From Verrucomicrobiales bacterium (lineage in GTDB: Bacteria; Verrucomicrobiota; Verrucomicrobiia; Limisphaerales; JAFMIX01): 9,779 nucleotides of DNA. Numbering within the stretch: the stretch's first letter is position 1; the number at the start of each line of letters is the position of its first letter. The translations under genes were made by a program, and so were the position numbers. The stretch is taken from NCBI GenBank assembly GCA_017853785.1, contig JAFMIX010000062.1, forward strand, positions 1 through 9,779, written 5' to 3'. Below the pieces are notes generated by a model. It saw only the letters and a list, made by a program, of their open reading frames with translations. It searched no databases and had not been told where the DNA came from. This document shows, in pieces, positions 1-6,277 of the stretch.

Positions 1-2
1 CC

Positions 3-107
3 ATCTGCAAACTCGTGGATGTGAGCTGGCGCTGTTACCGCACCATTTACGGCCACAAAATCAACACCGAAAGCGTCCAGACCGCCAAAATCGTCCTGCG
101 CAACTAA
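3..107 (+). CDS. C-terminal end of a probable minor pseudopilin (partial)
   Basis: Only the last 34 codons are in the window, ending in TAA at 105-107. The frame is open back to the window edge. The visible tail contains VDVSW, then basic and aromatic residues, and ends in KIVLRN. A 'V-x-V-x-W' strand followed by a short final strand is typical of the C-terminal end of PilV/PilW-type minor pseudopilins. The gene sits 15 bp upstream of a PilX-like gene, and minor pilin genes usually cluster with pilX, which fits. The assignment rests mainly on this neighbourhood. The prepilin N-terminus, which would be decisive, lies outside the window, so it could also be another small envelope protein. It is probably co-transcribed with the next gene. 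Confidence 0.5.
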   Translation: MCKLVDVSWRCYRTIYGHKINTESVQTAKIVLRN

Positions 108-113
108 ACCAAC

Positions 114-118
114 GGAGG
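114..118 (+). promoter_or_regulatory. Shine-Dalgarno site for the PilX-like gene
   Basis: GGAGG lies four bases before the ATG at 123. It is the only strong anti-16S match before a start codon in this window. It fixes the start of the PilX-like gene and suggests that gene is translated independently of the upstream gene, which ends at 107. The pilM and secretin genes and the large exported protein gene have no comparable site. Confidence 0.8.
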
Positions 119-122
119 CCCT

Positions 123-1448
123 ATGCAAATCACCCTTACCCGTGCCAATCACGCCAGCGTCCTGCTCGTCACCGTCTTCATCACCGGCTTTCTCACCCTC
201 ATACTTGGCGGCTTTCTGTATCTTGCTTCCTACGAAAACACCGCCGTGGCCCGCTCCCAGATCTGGAACGAGTCCATGGTCGCCGCCGAAGCCGGCATCG
301 AGGAGGGCCTTTCCATGATCAACCGCTTTGCCGGCACCACCACTCCGATTGAGAACTGGTCCGAGCGCGCCATCTACAACGGCTGGGAAGACCTCGGTGG
401 CAACACCTACCTGATGCAACGCACCATCGGCAACGCCTTCTACCGGGTGTATATCACGAACCAAGCCTCTCCCATGATCAAATCCATCGGCTATGTCTAT
501 AATCCGAAAACTCGCGCCTACCTCAGCCGCGCCGTTTACATCCAAAACGCCGGCGGCAGCTATTTCCGCGCCGGCATCCTCGCCAAAAGGGGCATTGGCC
601 TCTCCGGCTCGCTCTCGATTGACAGCTTCAATTCCCAGGACTCCGCCTCCAGCACCGGCGGCCAATACGATATCACCAAGCGCCGCGACAACGGCAACGT
701 GGGCACAGTCGTCAGCAACTTGGTTAGCGCAATCGTGGGCTCCGGCTCAGCCGAGATCCGCGGGCGCCTCGCCACCGGCCCGGCCTCGACCATTCAAACT
801 GCCGGCAGCTTTTCTTCCGGCAGCTCGGCCTGGGTGGACGCTGGCAACAATGGCATCCAGGATGGCTGGTCCCGGAATGACTTGAATCTCTACGTCCCCG
901 AAGCCCCGCCCCTGCCCGGCGGCACTTACTTTGCCCTCCCCGCCCCCGGCTCCGTGACAATCAACGCCGGCGGCGGCACTGTGCGCTACTACTACAACTC
1001 GAAATATTCCATGAATAATTACAACTATCTCCAAATCACCAACGGCACGGTAATCCTCGATGCCCGCGCCGGTCTCCGATTGAATGCGCAAGCCGAAATT
1101 CGCATCGCGCCCGGCTCCCGGCTCGTCGTCTATCTTGGTTCCAGCGACACCCGCCTAAACGGCGGCGGCGTCATCAACACCACCGGCTATGCCACCAACT
1201 GCGTCTTCTACGGCAAGAACACCTGCACCCAGATCGAAGTCAACGGCAGTGCCGCCTTTATCGGACAGATCTACGCGCCCTACTCCAACATCCAGCTGAA
1301 CGGCAACTCGGACATCATCGGCTCCATGGTCGGCGATACCTTCGATGTCAATGGCAGCTTTGCGTTTCACTACGACGAAAGCCTGAGCGGCCCGAACTCC
1401 GGCTCCTCCGCCTACCGCGTGGTGGCCTGGCGGGAAGTCACGCCCTGA
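123..1448 (+). CDS. PilX-like membrane-anchored pilus assembly protein with large beta-rich C-terminal domain
   Basis: This 441-residue protein has a short basic N-terminus, one hydrophobic helix (about residues 12-35) and then AAEAGIEEGL at 54-63. That motif is the hallmark of PilX N-terminal family proteins, where the pilin-like helix continues past the membrane. In T4P systems PilX is a minor pilin that primes assembly with PilV, PilW and PilY1. Residues about 150-418 form a Gly/Asn/Ser-rich region with short repeating strands, including LNGGGVINTTG, FIGQIYAPYSNIQLNG and a closing FHYDES. This resembles the DUF7305-type C-terminal domain often fused to PilX N-termini, probably a beta-solenoid exposed outside the inner membrane. 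The protein is more than twice the length of classical PilX. The prepilin peptidase signature (Gly before the cut, Glu at +5) is not evident: the helix starts HASVLLVTVF. It may therefore stay in the membrane rather than be processed. The start is set by GGAGG at 114-118. Confidence 0.75.
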   Translation: MQITLTRANHASVLLVTVFITGFLTLILGGFLYLASYENTAVARSQIWNESMVAAEAGIEEGLSMINRFAGTTTPIENWSERAIYNGWEDLGGNTYLMQRTIGNAFYRVYITNQASPMIKSIGYVYNPKTRAYLSRAVYIQNAGGSYFRAGILAKRGIGLSGSLSIDSFNSQDSASSTGGQYDITKRRDNGNVGTVVSNLVSAIVGSGSAEIRGRLATGPASTIQTAGSFSSGSSAWVDAGNNGIQDGWSRNDLNLYVPEAPPLPGGTYFALPAPGSVTINAGGGTVRYYYNSKYSMNNYNYLQITNGTVILDARAGLRLNAQAEIRIAPGSRLVVYLGSSDTRLNGGGVINTTGYATNCVFYGKNTCTQIEVNGSAAFIGQIYAPYSNIQLNGNSDIIGSMVGDTFDVNGSFAFHYDESLSGPNSGSSAYRVVAWREVTP

Positions 1449-1558
1449 ACCCGCTGGAATTTACTGACCATGAATCGTTCGGCCTGAAAACGGCACCCCC
1501 TCTCTCCCGGCAAGTTATGCTTGCAATGCACCAACGCTAAACCTACAACAAACCCCGG

Positions 1559-2629
1559 ATGCCACTGCCATTCTTCAACCGCTCCGCCAGCAAACGCGAA
1601 AACCTCGTGGCCATTGACCTTGGCGGCCGCACCACCAAGGCCGTGCTCATGCAACGCAAGGCCGACGCCTGGGTCCTCACCCGCTACGCCCTGCTCGATG
1701 CGCCCGTGCCGCAAAAGACCTTCTCCACCGACCTGCTCGCCGCACACCTGAAAGCCATCGTTGCCGCCTTGGACACCAAGACCCGAAACGTCTGCCTCGC
1801 CATCGGCGTCACCGACGCCGTCGTGCGCCAGGCCGAACTGCCCATGATTCCCCTGCAGGATATGAGGCAGATCCTCAAGGTGAATCCCAAAGCGTATCTG
1901 CAGCAGGATTTGCCCAATCACATCTTCGATTGCTACCTCATCCCTTCCAAGCCGCTGCCCCCGGCGGATGATAAAACCAAACCTGCCGCCCCCCCCCAAA
2001 AATTCAAAGCCCTCGTCGCGGGCGCGAAAAAACAGCTGGTGGACGATCTGCTGGCGGCCGTCAAAAAAGCCGACCTCGTCGCCGCCGGCATCGTTCCCGG
2101 ACTCATCGGCCCCATCAACGCCTTTGAACTCGCCCTGCCCGAACTGTTCGCCAAGAACATCGTCGCCCTGGTGGACATCGGCTTCAAGAACACCACCATC
2201 TGCCTCGTTCAAGAAGGCGAACTGGTCCTCAGCCGCACCATCGCCATCGGCGGCGACAAAATCACCGGCGGCCTCGCCGAAAACATGGGCATCAGCTACG
2301 CCGAAGCCGAAGGCATCAAGCTGGGTATGGCCGGTGAGGTGCAATCCACGCTGGAAGCCCTCATCACCCCGCTCGGCCGCGAACTGCGCGCCTCCTTGGA
2401 TTTCTTTGAACACCAGCAGGACAAACACGCCAGCCAGGTCCTCTGCTCCGGCGCCTCGGCCGCCTCGGAATACATCGTGAAAATATTGGAAGCGGAGATC
2501 GGCATCCCCTGCCGCCCGTGGAGCCCCATTAGCTCCCTGCGCCACGCCCTGCCCCCGCAACAAGCCGCCGAAATCGAAATGATCGCCCCGCAACTCACCG
2601 TCGCCGTGGGCGCCGCCATCGGATTCTGA
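1559..2629 (+). CDS. pilM: Type IV pilus assembly protein PilM, actin-like ATPase
   Basis: PilM is a cytoplasmic actin-fold protein that binds the N-terminal tail of PilN and links the inner-membrane alignment complex to the assembly motor. The 356 residues match the usual family length of about 350. The visible motifs are phosphate-1 (AIDLGGRTTKAV, residues 18-29), phosphate-2 (VALVDIGFKNTTICLV, 202-217) followed by IAIGGDKIT (228-236), and the adenosine region (VLCSGASAAS, 294-303). The C-terminus LTVAVGAAIGF is PilM-like. A Pro/Lys-rich linker (about 129-149) contains a C9A5 homopolymer pair in the DNA. The chosen ATG at 1559 has no clear ribosome site. An upstream in-frame ATG at 1517 is closed by TAA at 1538-1540, so it cannot be the start. 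The stop codon is 2 bp from pilN, showing a tight operon. Confidence 0.92.
   Translation: MPLPFFNRSASKRENLVAIDLGGRTTKAVLMQRKADAWVLTRYALLDAPVPQKTFSTDLLAAHLKAIVAALDTKTRNVCLAIGVTDAVVRQAELPMIPLQDMRQILKVNPKAYLQQDLPNHIFDCYLIPSKPLPPADDKTKPAAPPQKFKALVAGAKKQLVDDLLAAVKKADLVAAGIVPGLIGPINAFELALPELFAKNIVALVDIGFKNTTICLVQEGELVLSRTIAIGGDKITGGLAENMGISYAEAEGIKLGMAGEVQSTLEALITPLGRELRASLDFFEHQQDKHASQVLCSGASAASEYIVKILEAEIGIPCRPWSPISSLRHALPPQQAAEIEMIAPQLTVAVGAAIGF
1989..2002 (+). repeat. C9A5 homopolymer tract inside pilM
   Basis: Nine C residues (1989-1997) are followed directly by five A residues (1998-2002). They encode Ala-Pro-Pro-Gln-Lys in a low-complexity linker around residues 144-148 of PilM. The frame is intact as given. 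Gain or loss of one base would shift the frame before the phosphate-2 motif and destroy PilM. Whether this acts as a contingency locus cannot be told from one sequence. Confidence 0.85.
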
Positions 2630-2631
2630 TT

Positions 2632-3318
2632 ATGCCACTCCGCCTCAATCTCCTCGCCGAAGCGCAAGCCGAAGAAGAATTGCGCCGGCGCGACCCCGTC
2701 AAACGCGGCATCATGATCGGCATCGGCCTCGTGATCCTCGTGCTCCTCTGGGCCGGCTTCCTGCAATTCCGCATCATGCGCAAGCAGAGCCAGATCTCTG
2801 AAATCGAAGTCAGCCTCGCCCTCCAAAGCAAGAACTTCAAAAAAATCACCCAGAACCAAAAGGATCTGAACGCGCTCAACTGGAGGCTTCGGGAACTGGA
2901 ACGTTATTCCACCAACCGCTTCCTCTGGGGCAACCTGCTCAACGCCCTCCAGAAATGCACCGTCCCCGGCGTCCAGCTCACCCGCTTCCTCTCGGAACAA
3001 ACCCATTTTGCCATCGAGGAAATCAAACCCAAAACGAACAACGAAACTGGCCGCGTCATCGCCGGCAAACCCGGCGAATGTATCGAAAAAATCCGCCTCC
3101 AATTCGATGCCAGCGATGCCAGCGCCGCGCCCGGCGACCAGGTCGGCAACTACAAAGCCGCCCTCGCCAACTCGGATTACTTCCGCCGCCTGCTGGGCAA
3201 GACCAATGAAATCGCCCTGCGCAACCTGGGTGCCCCGATGGTTGATGGCGGTGGCAAAACCGTCGTCCTTTTCACTTTGGACTGCCGCGTACCGGAAAAA
3301 ACCACCCTCTCCCAATGA
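2632..3318 (+). CDS. pilN: Type IV pilus inner-membrane alignment protein PilN
   Basis: PilN is a bitopic inner-membrane protein. Its cytoplasmic tail binds PilM and its periplasmic domain pairs with PilO. The tail LRLNLLAEA (residues 3-11) matches the conserved PilN signature I/L-x-I/L-N-L-L that docks on PilM. A transmembrane helix spans about residues 27-46, followed by a charged coiled-coil stretch (about 47-92) and a periplasmic alpha/beta domain. At 228 residues it is somewhat longer than classical PilN (about 180-200). The extra length is probably a loop around residues 130-175, rich in Lys, Asn, Asp and Ala. The gene begins 2 bp after pilM and overlaps pilO by four bases (ATGA), so translation is probably coupled. 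Confidence 0.88.
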   Translation: MPLRLNLLAEAQAEEELRRRDPVKRGIMIGIGLVILVLLWAGFLQFRIMRKQSQISEIEVSLALQSKNFKKITQNQKDLNALNWRLRELERYSTNRFLWGNLLNALQKCTVPGVQLTRFLSEQTHFAIEEIKPKTNNETGRVIAGKPGECIEKIRLQFDASDASAAPGDQVGNYKAALANSDYFRRLLGKTNEIALRNLGAPMVDGGGKTVVLFTLDCRVPEKTTLSQ

Positions 3319-3914
3319 AACTCACCCCCGAGAAACGCAACCAGCTGATCGCCGTCGGCGGCGTCACCGCCGGCCTCATCGCCGCGCTCTGGTATTACGG
3401 CGTCGGAGCGCAGGAAACCCGGCTCCGCGCCATCCAACAAAAACTGACCGAGTCGGAAGATCAACGGCAGAAAATCATCGCGGCTGGCAAAAGCGCCGCC
3501 TTGGTCGAAGAGCAGCTCGAAGCCGGCTCCGCCAAGCTCGCCGAACACCAAAAAGAGATGGCCTCCGGCGACCTTTATTCCTGGATGTATGCCGCCATCA
3601 AAACCTTCAAAGCCGGCTACCGCGTGGATATCCCGCAGATCAGCACCGTGGAACTCACCGATAACAATCTGATCTACAAGTTCCCTTACAAACAGGCCAA
3701 GACCGCCATCAACGGCACCGGCCTGTGGCCCGACATCGGCAAATTCGTGGCCGACTTTGAAAATCGCTACCCCCACATCCGCATTGAAAACTTGGTCCTC
3801 GAACCCGCGGTTGCCGGGCCCGACAAATCCGCCGACAAGGAGCGCCTCGGCTTCCGCATGGATATCATCGCCTTGGTCAACTCCGCGCCCGTGGCCGCCG
3901 CCGATCCGAAATGA
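3315..3914 (+). CDS. pilO: Type IV pilus inner-membrane alignment protein PilO
   Basis: The 199-residue protein has a short cytoplasmic tail, one transmembrane helix (about residues 11-30), a coiled coil (about 33-83) and a C-terminal alpha/beta region (about 88-190). This is the PilO layout of a bitopic protein that forms heterodimers with PilN and aligns the inner-membrane platform with the secretin. No catalytic motif is expected. Identification rests on topology, size and position as the third gene of a pilMNOP run, since PilO sequences diverge strongly. The start ATG overlaps the pilN stop as ATGA, and its own stop overlaps the next gene in the same way. The region around residues 125-165 (LWPDIGKFVADFENRYPHIR) fits the ferredoxin-like fold helix and strand. 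Confidence 0.82.
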   Translation: MKLTPEKRNQLIAVGGVTAGLIAALWYYGVGAQETRLRAIQQKLTESEDQRQKIIAAGKSAALVEEQLEAGSAKLAEHQKEMASGDLYSWMYAAIKTFKAGYRVDIPQISTVELTDNNLIYKFPYKQAKTAINGTGLWPDIGKFVADFENRYPHIRIENLVLEPAVAGPDKSADKERLGFRMDIIALVNSAPVAAADPK

Positions 3915-4372
3915 ATTCCATGAACCCCTGTCGCCCTCCCGGTTTTCCTTTGCTGCTCGGCGGTCTCTGCACCCTTTTGTCCGCCGCCACCCTCGCCGCT
4001 GCCGCCACCAACCCACCCCCGGCCACTGCCGCTGCGCCCGCCACCGCCAGCACCAACGCTTATCTGTCCGTTTTCGACTCCAAAGGTCGCAACCCCTTCT
4101 TCCCCGGCTCGGACAGCGATTTCAGCGTCAGCCCGGGTGGGGAAAATCAGCCGGCGGTGCAGCTGGCCCTCAAAGGCTTTTCCCGCAGCGCCAACCGCCG
4201 ATTTGCCATCATCAACGAAACCACCTTTGCTGTCGGTGATGAAAGCGATGTTAAAATCCCCGGCGGTGGCCGCATTCGCATCCGTTGTGTCGAAATCCGT
4301 GACAACGTTGCGGTTGTCACCATCGGCCGCACCGGCGAACGCATCGAATTAAAACTGCCGTCGCGCTTTTAA
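3911..4372 (+). CDS. PilP-like / GspC-like periplasmic connector protein
   Basis: The 153-residue protein has a hydrophobic signal segment (about residues 11-31) and a disordered Ala/Pro/Thr linker (32-50). Next comes KGRNPFFPG (58-66), which recalls the 'R-x-P-F' motif before the homology region of PilP and GspC. A small beta-domain (about 84-151) ends in GERIELKLPSRF, as in the PilP fold where strands carry 'G-E' and 'L-x-L' patterns. In T4P systems PilP binds PilN/PilO at one end and the N-terminal domains of PilQ at the other. Gene order and the ATGA overlap with pilO support the same job here. Pseudomonas PilP is a lipoprotein, but the only cysteine near the N-terminus (C20, in LLGGLC) does not fit a canonical lipobox, so the membrane attachment is unclear. 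A GspC-type role is the main alternative. Confidence 0.68.
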   Translation: MNSMNPCRPPGFPLLLGGLCTLLSAATLAAAATNPPPATAAAPATASTNAYLSVFDSKGRNPFFPGSDSDFSVSPGGENQPAVQLALKGFSRSANRRFAIINETTFAVGDESDVKIPGGGRIRIRCVEIRDNVAVVTIGRTGERIELKLPSRF

Positions 4373-4415
4373 GCCATTGCGCGAGGCCCATAGGGAAAAA
4401 TGAACGCTATTAAGT

Positions 4416-4445
4416 TCGACAAACTGCCTGGCAGCCTTTTATGCT
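4416..4445 (+). promoter_or_regulatory. Weak sigma70-like promoter candidate upstream of the secretin gene
   Basis: TCGACA at 4416-4421 matches five of six bases of the -35 consensus TTGACA. TATGCT at 4440-4445 matches four of six of TATAAT, with an 18-bp spacer. It lies in the 208-bp gap between the PilP-like gene and the secretin gene, where a separate promoter would make sense. Promoter rules for this phylum are poorly known, so this is a pattern match only. If used, it would leave a leader of about 130 nt containing the 10-bp repeats. Confidence 0.25.
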
Positions 4446-4517
4446 CGCCGCCGGTCGGTCGGCCGTTGGAAACCATGATTCGTCCACTCTACCATCGCTA
4501 AACCGGAAGCAAAACCA

Positions 4518-4557
4518 CCGACATCTACCGACAATTCCCGACAATTCCCGACACCGT
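4518..4557 (+). repeat. Four CCGACA direct repeats with 10-bp periodicity in the secretin leader
   Basis: CCGACA occurs at 4518, 4528, 4538 and 4548, giving four 10-bp units in a row. Units two and three are identical (CCGACAATTC), and the outer two differ in the last four bases. Spacing of about one helical turn places the motif on one face of the DNA, as for cooperative regulator sites. The array ends 23 bp before the secretin ATG. The remaining gap sequence (4373-4517) holds the weak promoter candidate and no other gene. The repeat could also act in the transcript or be a neutral slippage product. Confidence 0.8.
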
Positions 4558-4580
4558 AAACCAACCACCCCGATAATAAA

Positions 4581-6191
4581 ATGAAACCGCAAATGAACCT
4601 CCTCGTGTTGCTAGGTTGCCTCACCTTCGCCCCCATCGGATTCGCCCAAGACACCCCGCCGGCAACCGACGCGCCCGCTCCGACCCCCGCCGCGCCCGCC
4701 GATGCCCCCGCCGTGCCCGCCACGACTAGCCCCGATCCCATTTTCGCCGAGGTGTCTGCCAGTGCACCCACCAATCCCGCATCCGCCACGGCCGAAGCCG
4801 CGGTACTCGCCGCCGCAGTGGAGCCGACTCCGGCAGCCACCGTCGTCACCACCAACTCGGACGTTCTTCCGCTGATTCAATTCGTGGACGTGTCCCTCAC
4901 CTCCGCCATTGAAAACTTGGCGCGGCAGGCCAACTTGAATTACATCCTCGATCCCAAAATCAGCTTCGGCGTCCCCGACCCCGATGGCCGCGTCACCGCC
5001 GCCCCGAACATCACCATCCGTTGGGAAAACATCACCGCCGCGCAGGCCCTCTCCACCATCCTCAAGACCTACGACCTCCAGATCATTGACGATCCGAACA
5101 GCAAGATCGCCCGCATCGCTTCCAAAGACCCCACTGCCGCCGAACCACTGACCACCAAAGTCATCCAATTAAAATACGCCAGCCCCAGCAACATCGTTGT
5201 CGCCGTTTCCAGCGCCCTCACCGACAAGCGCAGCAAAGTCGTCACCGACACCCGCACCAGCCAGCTGGTCATCGTCGCCACCGAAAAGGAAATGGGGCTG
5301 GCGAATGAACTCATCGAACGCCTCGACACCGCCACCAAGCAGGTGCTCATCGAAGCAAAAATCCTCGAGACCACCGTCAATCCCAAATCGGTTAAAGGCA
5401 TTGACTGGAGCGGCACCTTGAAACAGCAGAACGTGACCTTCGGCAACGGCACCAATGCAAGTTTAACCCTCAACACCCTCAGCGGCTTCAGCCCAGCCAC
5501 CGCCTTCCTGAACGCCGACGGCGTCAACATCGCCCTATCCTTCCTGAACAATTCCGCCGACACCAAAGTGGTCTCCGAACCCCGCACCGTCACCTTGGAC
5601 AACCAGAAGTCCACCATCGAAGTCGGGCTCCAATATCCGATCGTGAACGTCAGCGCCGGCACCGCAAACACCACCGGCGGTTCGCAAATCTCCTACAGCA
5701 ACCTGACCGTGAATCTTGAAGTCACCCCCCGTATCACCGCCAACGACTTCGTGGAATTGAAAGTCCAGCAGAGCATTCTTCGCCTCGGGCCGGCGTTCAC
5801 CAGCACCGTGGGCGGCGAAGCCAATATTGTGGACTCCTTCTTCACCCGCCGCATTGATACCGATGTCCTCATCCCCAGCGGCAACACCCTCGTCCTCGGC
5901 GGCCTCGTCTCCGACGAAAATTCCTCCGCCAACACCAAAGTGCCACTCTTGGGCGACATTCCATTCTTCGGCCAGGTATTCCGCAAAGATGGCAAGGAAC
6001 GCAACCGCCAAAACCTCATCATCTTCATCACGCCGACCATCGTTGGCACGAATGATTTCCAGCCCACCCAGACCAGATTTCTGCGCTCCACCGGCCAGGA
6101 GGCCGCCATCGAGGAAACCTCCCCGTGGAACAGCGGCAAACCCTACGACTGGACCAGACCCTATTGGAAACCTACTGGCGGCAGCCGGTAA
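4581..6191 (+). CDS. pilQ: Outer-membrane secretin, PilQ-like (type II/IV secretin family)
   Basis: Secretins form a multimeric outer-membrane pore through which the pilus or substrates pass. The 536-residue protein has a signal peptide (about 1-22, ending GFA), then a 65-residue Ala/Pro/Thr linker. An N0/STN-type domain follows (about 98-182: IQFVDVSLTSAIENLARQAN) and one N1 domain (about 192-250: VIQLKYASPSNIV...LIERLD). The secretin core spans about 254-488. Core signatures are VLIEAKILE (255-263), SEPRTVTLDNQ (332-342) and VPLLGDIPFFGQVFR (454-468). It ends in the NLIIFITPTIV strand that closes the barrel. It is shorter than Pseudomonas PilQ or GspD: there is no recognisable AMIN domain and only one N1 domain. 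Its position after pilMNOP favours pilQ over gspD, though the family alone does not separate them. The ATG at 4581 gives the better basic signal-peptide start; Met5 (4593) is an alternative. Confidence 0.88.
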   Translation: MKPQMNLLVLLGCLTFAPIGFAQDTPPATDAPAPTPAAPADAPAVPATTSPDPIFAEVSASAPTNPASATAEAAVLAAAVEPTPAATVVTTNSDVLPLIQFVDVSLTSAIENLARQANLNYILDPKISFGVPDPDGRVTAAPNITIRWENITAAQALSTILKTYDLQIIDDPNSKIARIASKDPTAAEPLTTKVIQLKYASPSNIVVAVSSALTDKRSKVVTDTRTSQLVIVATEKEMGLANELIERLDTATKQVLIEAKILETTVNPKSVKGIDWSGTLKQQNVTFGNGTNASLTLNTLSGFSPATAFLNADGVNIALSFLNNSADTKVVSEPRTVTLDNQKSTIEVGLQYPIVNVSAGTANTTGGSQISYSNLTVNLEVTPRITANDFVELKVQQSILRLGPAFTSTVGGEANIVDSFFTRRIDTDVLIPSGNTLVLGGLVSDENSSANTKVPLLGDIPFFGQVFRKDGKERNRQNLIIFITPTIVGTNDFQPTQTRFLRSTGQEAAIEETSPWNSGKPYDWTRPYWKPTGGSR

Positions 6192-6232
6192 GTGTTTTTC
6201 ACCCAAACCAAACTTTACCCCCGACCAAAATT

Positions 6233-6277
6233 ATGAAACCCGTCGCCCAGATTGTGCGGAGCAGGATGCACTAGCCC
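6233..6277 (+). other. Apparent original 5' end of the large exported protein gene, interrupted by in-frame TAG
   Basis: ATG at 6233 opens a frame reading MKPVAQIVRSRMH, then TAG at 6272-6274. The same frame then runs uninterrupted to the window end. The 13 residues before the stop carry Lys and two Arg, a typical signal-peptide n-region. The codons after it (PVLAAAQAAISLASASLHA) form the hydrophobic core and a possible cleavage site. The two pieces therefore look like one signal peptide broken by a single nonsense codon, for example TGG, CAG or TTG changed to TAG. Other readings are a sequencing error, suppression of the stop, or re-initiation at GTG 6278. Confidence 0.7.

Noticed and set aside
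1517..1540. Seven-codon mini-ORF in the leader of pilM
   Set aside because: It is in frame with pilM but has no ribosome site or attenuator-like structure nearby. A frame this short is expected by chance.
1412..2593. A 393-codon open frame on the minus strand opposite pilM
   Set aside because: Its composition is Gly/Phe/Asp/Ala-rich with no motifs. pilM on the + strand has all its actin-fold motifs and operon spacing.
2296..4016. Long minus-strand open frames opposite pilN, pilO and the PilP-like gene
   Set aside because: They arise from high GC and C-ending codons on the + strand. The + genes have overlapping starts and stops typical of an operon.
4424..4440. CTGCCTGGCAG followed by CCTTTT as a terminator after the PilP-like gene
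   Set aside because: The stem is only four base pairs around a three-base loop and the T run is short. I do not consider it a usable rho-independent terminator.
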